Below, in pieces: positions 1-4,878 of a stretch of 13,079 nt of DNA. Every line of letters begins with the position of its first letter. The first letter of the stretch is position 1. The notes under the pieces were generated by a model, which was given only the letters and a program-made list of their open reading frames with translations, searched no databases and was not told the origin of the DNA. The position numbers and the translations under genes were made by a program. The DNA is from UBA9973 sp041499755 (lineage in GTDB: Bacteria > Patescibacteriota > Minisyncoccia > Phycocordibacterales > UBA9973): contig JBGQKV010000018.1 of assembly GCA_041499755.1 (NCBI GenBank), positions 1 through 13,079 on the forward strand, in the 5' to 3' direction.

Positions 1-465
1 AAAGACATGTCACTCAAATCAAAGACGGTGATCTGGACGGCAGGTACGCAGATTAATAGACTCTACAATTCTATTCCTGGTATTCAATTAACAGAAAGAA
101 AGAGAGTGGCAGTAAATGAATACATGGAAATGAAAGATTTTGGTGGAGTTTATGTATTGGGGGATGCGGCAGATACAAAATATACAGGATTAGCGCAGAC
201 CGCAATAAATGACGGTAAATTTGCGGCAGGAGATGTGTTGAAAATAGTTTACGGTGCGAAGCGTGTTCCTTATGTTCCTAAAACTATCGGCTATGTTATT
301 CCTATCGGGCACAACTGGGCATTAATGTCTCTCGGCCCTATTCGTCTTTATGGCATCCTGGCCTACTGGGCACGTCACTTTATAGACTTTTCTTACTTCG
401 CTCGTATTCTTTCACCAAAAAAACTTATATCCCTTTTCCTTGAAGGGTGGAAGTATCGTTCATAG
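1..465 (+). CDS. NADH dehydrogenase-like FAD/NAD(P) oxidoreductase, C-terminal part (5' truncated by window)
   Basis: This is the last ~154 residues of a pyridine nucleotide-disulfide oxidoreductase, most like a type II NADH dehydrogenase (NDH-2), which passes electrons from NADH to quinone at the inner membrane face without pumping protons. The frame is open from base 1 (Lys-Asp before the first Met at base 7), so that Met is probably internal and the gene begins upstream. TVIWTAGTQIN matches the strand before the second FAD contact. VYVLGDAAD followed by GLAQTAINDGKFAAGD is the C-terminal FAD-binding motif (the Asp contacts ribityl or phosphate in this family). The tail is rich in Tyr, Trp and Phe (about residues 100-150) and could anchor the enzyme to the membrane, as in NDH-2. 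Its last 41 bases overlap the convergent uracil-DNA glycosylase gene. The quinone specificity and the exact subfamily cannot be decided from this fragment. Confidence 0.8.
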   Translation, partial: KDMSLKSKTVIWTAGTQINRLYNSIPGIQLTERKRVAVNEYMEMKDFGGVYVLGDAADTKYTGLAQTAINDGKFAAGDVLKIVYGAKRVPYVPKTIGYVIPIGHNWALMSLGPIRLYGILAYWARHFIDFSYFARILSPKKLISLFLEGWKYRS

Positions 466-1045
466 ATTCATTTTTAATTCTTTCTAAAAATTTTGGAATT
501 TTTTTAAAATCTTCAAGGAGTGTGTCTCGCATTCCGCCATTATAAAGCGCAGCAGCAGGGTGATAGAGAGCGAGAAAGTAGGGAGTAGGCATACCAGTTA
601 TTTTTTTCTTTAAGAATTTGCCGTGGACAGCAGATATTTTTTCAGTAGGGAAGAAGTGATTCATAGCGTGCCGACCGAGGAATACGATTAATTTTGGTGC
701 GATAGTAGCAAGTTCTTCGTGCAGCCACTCTGCGCAAGCGGTGATTTCCTCGGGGAGTGGATCGCGATTGTTAGGCGGGCGATATTTGACAATGTTGGTG
801 ATATAAATGTCTTCCCGTTTCATCCCTATAGCCTCTAGCATAGTATTCAAGAATTTTCCTGCAGCACCTACAAACGGTATACCTTGTTCATCTTCACTTT
901 TTCCTGGTGCTTCGCCGATAAAGACAATTTCCGCAGACGGATTGCCACTTCCAGGCACTGGCTGAGTCGCTTCCTTTTTTAATTCGCATTTACATTCTGT
1001 AAACCATTTCTTATGAATATTATCTAGCATTTGCCCTTTATCCAT
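425..1045 (-). CDS. Uracil-DNA glycosylase, family 4-like, with incomplete Fe-S cysteine set
   Basis: This 206-residue protein should remove uracil from DNA, the first step of base excision repair. Family-4 hallmarks are in order: GEAPG at residues 44-48, then EDEQGIPFVGAAGKFL (51-66), ITNIVKYRPPNNR (82-94), and the late HPA motif in LYHPAAAL (160-167). Length is normal. Classical family-4 enzymes bind a [4Fe-4S] cluster through CxxC near the N-terminus, the Cys of KCRPP, and a Cys about 15 residues later. Here the first pair is CKC (18 and 20, spacing changed), KCRPP has become KYRPP (Tyr88), and only C104 is clearly retained, so the cluster is probably altered or absent. The ATG was chosen because a TATAAT box ends 6 bases upstream. 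The gene is alone on this strand and shares a divergent promoter region with ychF. Its Lys- and Ser-rich C-terminal tail is the part that overlaps the NADH dehydrogenase gene. Confidence 0.9.
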   Translation of the reverse strand: MDKGQMLDNIHKKWFTECKCELKKEATQPVPGSGNPSAEIVFIGEAPGKSEDEQGIPFVGAAGKFLNTMLEAIGMKREDIYITNIVKYRPPNNRDPLPEEITACAEWLHEELATIAPKLIVFLGRHAMNHFFPTEKISAVHGKFLKKKITGMPTPYFLALYHPAAALYNGGMRDTLLEDFKKIPKFLERIKNESMNDTSTLQGKGI

Positions 1046-1059
1046 TAGTCCATTATACT
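1031..1059 (+). promoter_or_regulatory. Promoter of the ychF operon
   Basis: TTGCCC at 1031-1036 and TATACT at 1054-1059 are separated by 17 bases, close to the sigma70-type consensus. Ten bases separate the -10 box from the ychF ATG (1070), so the leader would be a few bases at most. The -35 lies within the first codons of the divergent glycosylase gene, and the two -10 boxes overlap (1052-1057 and 1054-1059), so the promoters probably exclude each other. Confidence 0.6.
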
Positions 1060-1082
1060 ACAAGGCATTATGGGTCTATCAA
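1052..1082 (-). promoter_or_regulatory. Promoter of the uracil-DNA glycosylase gene
   Basis: On the minus strand, TATAAT occupies 1057-1052, and TTGATA at 1082-1077 can serve as the -35 with a long 19-base spacer. Only 6 bases separate the -10 box from the ATG at 1045, so the transcript would start at or next to the start codon. The -35 lies inside the 5' end of ychF. The box overlaps the -10 of the opposite promoter. Confidence 0.6.
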
Positions 1083-1888
1083 TCGGAATTGTGGGTCTTC
1101 CTAACGTCGGCAAGTCGACGCTTTTTAATGCACTCACTAAAAAGTCCGTGCCGGCGGAGAATTATCCCTTTTGCACTATTGATCCATCGGTGGGTATTGT
1201 ACCTGTGCCGGACGAGCGCGTGCAATTGCTCTCAGATTTTTCTAAGTCGGCAAAGACTATTCCAGCAGTGGTGGAATTTGTAGATATTGCCGGGCTGGTA
1301 AAAGGAGCTTCTGTCGGTGAGGGGCTCGGCAATAAATTTCTTTCACATATCCGCGAAGTGGATGCGATTATAGAAGTGGTGCGAATATTTGAAGACAAAG
1401 TGATTACGCATGTACATGAAAAAGTTGATCCGCTGTTTGATATTGAAGTCATAAATATGGAGCTAGAACTCGCCAATATAAAAAAGCCGACGCTGTATGT
1501 ATTAAATTCCTCAGAAGTTAGTGAAAGTGTAAAAGATGATTTCAAATCCAAAATTCCTGGGCCGTACATAGAAGTGGATCCAATTTTTGGCACAGGATTA
1601 GATAATCTTATTTCTGCGGCGTATAAAATGCTTGGTTTGGAGACTTTCTTTACGACGGGCGAGGATGAGACTCGTGCCTGGACGATAAAAATTGGTTCTA
1701 CAGCGCCAATGGCAGGACGTGCCATACACAATGATTTCAAAGAGAAGTTTATCCGCGCGGAAGTTATTAATTGGAAAGATTTACTTGATGTGGGTGGCTA
1801 CGGTAATGCTCGTGCCAAAGGTCTCGTTCGTACGGAAGGCAAAGAATATATAGTCAAAGATGGGGATGTCATTGAGTTTAGGATATGA
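1070..1888 (+). CDS. ychF: YchF/Ola1-type P-loop NTPase lacking the coiled-coil domain
   Basis: YchF is a conserved ribosome-associated OBG-family NTPase that prefers ATP. Seen here: P-loop GLPNVGKST (residues 9-17), YPFCTI (32-37), the G3 region DIAGLVKGASVGEGLGN (72-88), NxxE in YVLNSSE (143-149) in place of NKxD (the family feature linked to ATP preference), and a C-terminal TGS-like domain (about 200-272) with FIRAEVI and KEYIVKDGDVIEFRI. The protein is 272 residues, against about 363 in E. coli. The sequence passes directly from DIEVINMELELAN (124-136) to KKPTLYVLN (138-146), so the long helical coiled-coil insertion (about 60 residues by comparison with E. coli) is missing, and the segment before the TGS domain (150-175) is also shortened. 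The frame is intact and the motifs on both sides are good, so this is a compact protein rather than a frameshift. It is first in an operon of overlapping genes. Confidence 0.92.
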   Translation: MGLSIGIVGLPNVGKSTLFNALTKKSVPAENYPFCTIDPSVGIVPVPDERVQLLSDFSKSAKTIPAVVEFVDIAGLVKGASVGEGLGNKFLSHIREVDAIIEVVRIFEDKVITHVHEKVDPLFDIEVINMELELANIKKPTLYVLNSSEVSESVKDDFKSKIPGPYIEVDPIFGTGLDNLISAAYKMLGLETFFTTGEDETRAWTIKIGSTAPMAGRAIHNDFKEKFIRAEVINWKDLLDVGGYGNARAKGLVRTEGKEYIVKDGDVIEFRI

Positions 1889-2328
1889 TTGATAAAAATA
1901 TTTTTAATAAAGATATAGATTTTCAAGGAGTTAAGGGTCTTGTTTTTTTAGGTGGTAAAATAATAGTTTTTCGTAGAGATAATAATACAAAGAATTTTCC
2001 TTTACAAATTGATTTACCAGGAGGTGGTAGGGAAGATCAAGAATCTCCTTTTGAAACTTTTAAAAGAGAAGTTAATGAAGAGTTTGGAATTAATATAGAA
2101 AAAAAAGACATTGTTTATGCGAAAAAATATCAAAGTATTTTAGATTTAAGTAAAGATGCGTATTTCTTTGCGACTAAATCATTAAATATTAAAGAAAATC
2201 AAATTGTTTTTAGTGATGAAGGGTTGGAATTTTTTCTAGTAACACCACAAGGATTTATAAATACTAAAGATGGTGTAAGAAGGCAACAAGATAAGGTCGC
2301 TTATTTTTTAGAAAATTATGGAAAATAA
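1885..2328 (+). CDS. Nudix hydrolase
   Basis: This 147-residue protein hydrolyses a nucleoside diphosphate linked to another moiety; the substrate cannot be told from sequence. A perfect Nudix box spans residues 47-69: G47, then E53, then REVNEEFGI (61-69), fitting Gx5Ex7REUxEExGU. The Glu residues bind the catalytic divalent metal. A beta strand typical of the fold (GVKGLVFLGGKIIVFRR) precedes it. The ATG overlaps the ychF stop as ATGA (4 bases), and the 3' end overlaps tsaC by 11 bases, so translation is probably coupled. By hand count its GC content is about 27%, well below ychF (about 45% in its first lines), with strong use of TTT, AAA and TTA codons. This suggests more recent acquisition or different selection. 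No signal peptide or extra domain is seen. Confidence 0.9.
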   Translation: MIDKNIFNKDIDFQGVKGLVFLGGKIIVFRRDNNTKNFPLQIDLPGGGREDQESPFETFKREVNEEFGINIEKKDIVYAKKYQSILDLSKDAYFFATKSLNIKENQIVFSDEGLEFFLVTPQGFINTKDGVRRQQDKVAYFLENYGK

Positions 2329-2935
2329 AAAAGATTTTATTAAAATCCTAAAATCCGGTGGAGTGGGGGTGATGCCGACGGATACTTTGTATGGGTTGGT
2401 GGGAAGGGCGAACTCTAAAAAAGCAGTAGAAAGGATTTATAAGATAAAGGGTAGAGACAGAAAAAAACCTTTTATCATTCTTATTTCATCTCTAAACGAC
2501 CTAAAAAAATTTGGCATAGAACATTATGACATTATCAATAATGTCATAATGAAAAAAAAGCTCTGGCCAGGACCAGTTTCAGTTGTATTACCATGTACTA
2601 GTACATGGATACAAAAGATGAAGTATTTGCATAGAGATGTAGGGTCGTTGGCGTTTAGATTTCCTAAGAAAAAATCTTTGCTAAAAATTTTAAAACAGAC
2701 TGGTCCACTTGTTGCGCCTTCAGCTAATCCAGAGAGTTTAAAGCCGGCAGCGAATATTACGCAAGCAAAAAAATACTTCGGTCCCATTAGAGGTCGCGAG
2801 GGCTCACAGCGTGCCTCTACCTCTAATGGGATTGACTTTTATTTATCTGGTGGCACATTAAAGGGTAAACCATCTGCCTTGATAAAAATCGATAAAAAGA
2901 GCAAGATTGAAGTATTGCGCGGAAAAATCAAATGA
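2318..2935 (+). CDS. tsaC: Threonylcarbamoyl-AMP synthase (TsaC/YrdC) carrying three palindromic segments
   Basis: TsaC makes threonylcarbamoyl-AMP from threonine, bicarbonate and ATP, the first step of t6A37 formation on ANN-decoding tRNAs. YrdC-fold signatures: MPTDTLYGL (residues 19-27), YKIKGRDRKKPF (41-52), WPGPVSVVLP (83-92), LAFRFP (111-116), and APSANPES (133-140). Length 205 is near normal for a single-domain TsaC, without the extra Sua5 domain. Three stretches do not look like family sequence and each is a DNA palindrome: HYDIINNVIM (69-78), PCTSTW (92-97) and PIRGREGSQRASTSNG (156-171). The last sits where a short turn (YFG-x-IDFYL-GG) is usual, so it looks like a surface loop insertion. 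All are in frame and the catalytic motifs are intact, so the enzyme is probably active. The gene overlaps the Nudix gene by 11 bases and the methyltransferase gene by 4. Confidence 0.92.
   Translation: MENKKDFIKILKSGGVGVMPTDTLYGLVGRANSKKAVERIYKIKGRDRKKPFIILISSLNDLKKFGIEHYDIINNVIMKKKLWPGPVSVVLPCTSTWIQKMKYLHRDVGSLAFRFPKKKSLLKILKQTGPLVAPSANPESLKPAANITQAKKYFGPIRGREGSQRASTSNGIDFYLSGGTLKGKPSALIKIDKKSKIEVLRGKIK
2522..2551. repeat. Palindromic repeat, copy 1 (30 bp, in tsaC)
   Basis: The arms CATTATGACATTAT (2522-2535) and ATAATGTCATAATG (2538-2551) are perfect reverse complements around a CA centre. The 30 bases match those at 9866-9895 in alaS at 29 positions (A versus G at the centre). Read in the tsaC frame it gives HYDIINNVIM, the same frame as in alaS. 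Confidence 0.9.
2591..2608. repeat. 18-bp perfect palindrome in tsaC
   Basis: CCATGTACTAGTACATGG is identical to its own reverse complement. It fills exactly six codons (PCTSTW) just after the conserved WPGPVSVVLP strand, where the TsaC family varies. No second copy is seen in the window. Confidence 0.7.
2783..2830. repeat. 48-bp hairpin insertion in tsaC (16 codons)
   Basis: The arms CCCATTAGAGGT (2783-2794) and ACCTCTAATGGG (2819-2830) are perfect 12-bp inverted repeats around a 24-base centre. The centre can form a further imperfect stem (GAGGGC at 2798-2803 with GCCTC at 2813-2817, one bulge). The element starts and ends on codon boundaries and encodes PIRGREGSQRASTSNG, between KKYFG and IDFYLSGG of TsaC. 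No second copy is seen in this window. Confidence 0.8.
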
Positions 2936-3816
2936 AAGAAATTAAAATTTTTGAGGCAAAAGATTGGAAAGACTATGAACTACTTGATACAGGCGAAGGT
3001 GAGAAGCTGGAGCGTTTCGGCAAATACCATTTTGTGAGACCTTATGAGGATGCAGTTTGGCCTAAAACATTATCAAAAAAAGAATGGGAGAAAGCCGATG
3101 GAAAATTTTTATCCTCTAAATTAGGGGCAAAAAATGGCTGGAAATTTAGTAATGAAATTGAGAAAAAGTTTGAACTTTCATATAAAGATATCAAATTCTG
3201 GGCATCGCCGACACCGTTTCGGCATCTTGGCTTTTTTCCAGAGCAGGCGAGTTATTGGGATTTAATAGAAAATGAAATAAAAAATTCAGGTAGAAAAATT
3301 AAATTTTTAAATCTATTCGGCTACACAGGCGTAGCGAGCTTATTTGCTCTTCGAGCAGGAGCGGAAGTCACTCATATAGATGCATCCACACAGAGCAATG
3401 CATGGCTGAAAGAAAACCAAAAACTTAATAGTGATTTAGAAAAATTACCAATAAGGATAATGATTGACGATGTTTTAAAATTCATTGAGCGTGAAGAAAA
3501 GCGCGGGAATAAGTACGATGCCATAATTATGGATCCGCCAAAGTTTGGCCGAGGCCCAAAAGGGGAAGTATGGAAAATTGAAGAGAAATTGCCAAAGCTC
3601 TTGGAGGGAGTACGCAAGATTTTATCTGATAAGCCACTTTTAGTAATACTGACCTCTTATGCCACTGATTCTTCTTCTCTTGCACTCGGATATGCTCTAA
3701 AAGATATGATGCAGGATTTTAGGGGAGAAGTAAGCCAAGGGGAGCTCTGTGTTCTGGAGAAATCCAATAGTCGCTCTATTTCGCTTGCTAATACAGCTGT
3801 TTGGAAAGCTTTATAA
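2932..3816 (+). CDS. Class I SAM-dependent methyltransferase (RlmI-like fold, probable RNA methyltransferase)
   Basis: This 294-residue protein has a Rossmann methyltransferase domain in its second half. Motif I is LNLFGYTGVAS (126-136), followed by the acidic end of strand 2 (THIDAS, 147-152), DD (179-180) before the loop, and motif IV with strand (DAIIMDPPKFGRG, 196-208). PTPFRHLGFFPEQASYWDL (93-111) precedes it and resembles the lead-in of the RlmI/RlmK-like family, which methylates 23S rRNA. The catalytic Cys expected after strand 5 in m5C enzymes is not seen: the region reads LTSYATDSSS (240-249). A specific m5C assignment is therefore not supported, and the substrate stays open. Its ATG overlaps the tsaC stop as ATGA, and it ends the ychF operon, whose other members act in translation or nucleotide metabolism. 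Confidence 0.82.
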   Translation: MKEIKIFEAKDWKDYELLDTGEGEKLERFGKYHFVRPYEDAVWPKTLSKKEWEKADGKFLSSKLGAKNGWKFSNEIEKKFELSYKDIKFWASPTPFRHLGFFPEQASYWDLIENEIKNSGRKIKFLNLFGYTGVASLFALRAGAEVTHIDASTQSNAWLKENQKLNSDLEKLPIRIMIDDVLKFIEREEKRGNKYDAIIMDPPKFGRGPKGEVWKIEEKLPKLLEGVRKILSDKPLLVILTSYATDSSSLALGYALKDMMQDFRGEVSQGELCVLEKSNSRSISLANTAVWKAL

Positions 3817-3828
3817 ATCTGCTATAAT
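3801..3828 (+). promoter_or_regulatory. Promoter of the DUF5671-leuS-murJ operon
   Basis: TTGGAA (3801-3806), a 16-base spacer and a perfect TATAAT (3823-3828) lie 8 bases before the ATG at 3837. The -35 lies in the last codons of the methyltransferase gene. The expected transcript would be leaderless or nearly so; no Shine-Dalgarno sequence is seen. Confidence 0.7.
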
Positions 3829-3836
3829 AGATATAT

Positions 3837-4877
3837 ATGGAAACAAAAAATGAATTGAGTCATAAAATGACGCCAAAGTTTTTCTTCTTATCATTGGGGG
3901 TTTTAGTCGGTCTTATCGCCACTGTTACTTCCTTTTTAAACCTCGCTTTTGAGACACTTAATTTTAAATTCCCAGACGTCTTAAATGCTACTTATCAATC
4001 TGGCTATTATTCCTACAACTACGATCCGGCCCGGATGGCTATCGCCACGCTTATCATATTCTTCCCGATATTTTTGATTTTGATGCGATATTGGAAGCGG
4101 ACTGCAAAAGAAGGTCTTGGTAAGACCGATTCGGGTATTCGCAAATGGATGATTTATTTAATTCTTTTTCTCTCAGCGATCGTAGTCGCGGTTGACTTAG
4201 TTACCCTTGTTCGCTATTTTGTTGCCGGTGAAATCACTGCTAGGTTTATTTGGAAAGTAATTGTTGCCCTAATTGCCGCGGGTTTTGTTGGCTGGTATTA
4301 CATTTTAGAGCTTAGAAACAAAGAAAAAATACTCGGATTTAAGGTTTCAATTTGGTCTGTAGTTAAATCTTCAATTATTGTGCTTGCGCTTCTCATTTGG
4401 AGTTTCTCCGTGATTGGCACTCCAGGACAACAGCGCATTTGGCGTTTAGATGACAAGAGAGTCCAAGATTTACAAAATATTCAATATCAAATTATTAATT
4501 ATTGGCAACAGAAAGAAAAACTTCCAGCGACTTTGAGCGATATTTCCAATCCGATTTCTAATTATCAAATACCCGTTGACCCCGAATTTGAGCAAGGCAA
4601 GACTTATGAATACTCTGTGAAAGATGTAAAGAAACTTTCCTTTGAGCTTTGCGCTACCTTCGGAGCTGAAATGCCAAAAGGATGGAGTGAATATCCTAGT
4701 AACGTAGGAATTGTTCCAATGCCAGCGGTGAGGGAAGGAGGAGTGTCAGTTAGCTATCCTTATCCAGGACCTGGAGGCAATGGTGATTCGTGGGACCATA
4801 AAATAGGCCACACCTGTTTTGATCGCACGGTAGATAAAGATATGTATCCTCCTTACCCGAAACCGCTCAAACAGTAA
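3837..4877 (+). CDS. DUF5671-like membrane protein with soluble C-terminal domain
   Basis: This 346-residue protein has no known biochemical role. Five hydrophobic segments are visible at about residues 13-36, 66-86, 102-126, 137-157 and 174-194. The first four fit the DUF5671 type of four-helix membrane domain common in Parcubacteria. After the fifth helix comes a soluble region beginning with TPGQQRIWRLDDKRVQDLQNIQYQIINYWQQKEKLPATL (195-233). Its pattern (D-R-x-x-D-L-x-x-I-x-x-x-I-x-x-Y-W, then a K-LP turn, then PVDPE and YEY) recalls the body of type II secretion and type IV pilin-like proteins. LCATFG and an aromatic, Gly- and Pro-rich tail follow. The C-terminal domain would lie outside the membrane if the N-terminus is cytoplasmic; this topology is inferred. 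It is first in an operon with leuS (1-base gap) and murJ. Confidence 0.75.
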   Translation: METKNELSHKMTPKFFFLSLGVLVGLIATVTSFLNLAFETLNFKFPDVLNATYQSGYYSYNYDPARMAIATLIIFFPIFLILMRYWKRTAKEGLGKTDSGIRKWMIYLILFLSAIVVAVDLVTLVRYFVAGEITARFIWKVIVALIAAGFVGWYYILELRNKEKILGFKVSIWSVVKSSIIVLALLIWSFSVIGTPGQQRIWRLDDKRVQDLQNIQYQIINYWQQKEKLPATLSDISNPISNYQIPVDPEFEQGKTYEYSVKDVKKLSFELCATFGAEMPKGWSEYPSNVGIVPMPAVREGGVSVSYPYPGPGGNGDSWDHKIGHTCFDRTVDKDMYPPYPKPLKQ

Positions 4878-4878
4878 A

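Noticed and set aside
431..447. CCCTT/AAGGG hairpin in the convergent gene overlap, possible terminator
   Set aside because: The stem is only 5 bp and lies in coding sequence of both genes; the U-rich tract is not directly adjacent.
1162..1740. Minus-strand open frame of 192 codons opposite ychF
   Set aside because: ychF is clearly the real gene, and the antisense product is Ser/Thr-rich without any recognised motif.
3521..3532. 12-bp palindrome CCATAATTATGG in the methyltransferase gene
   Set aside because: It lies in the conserved IIMDPP codons and is within chance expectation.
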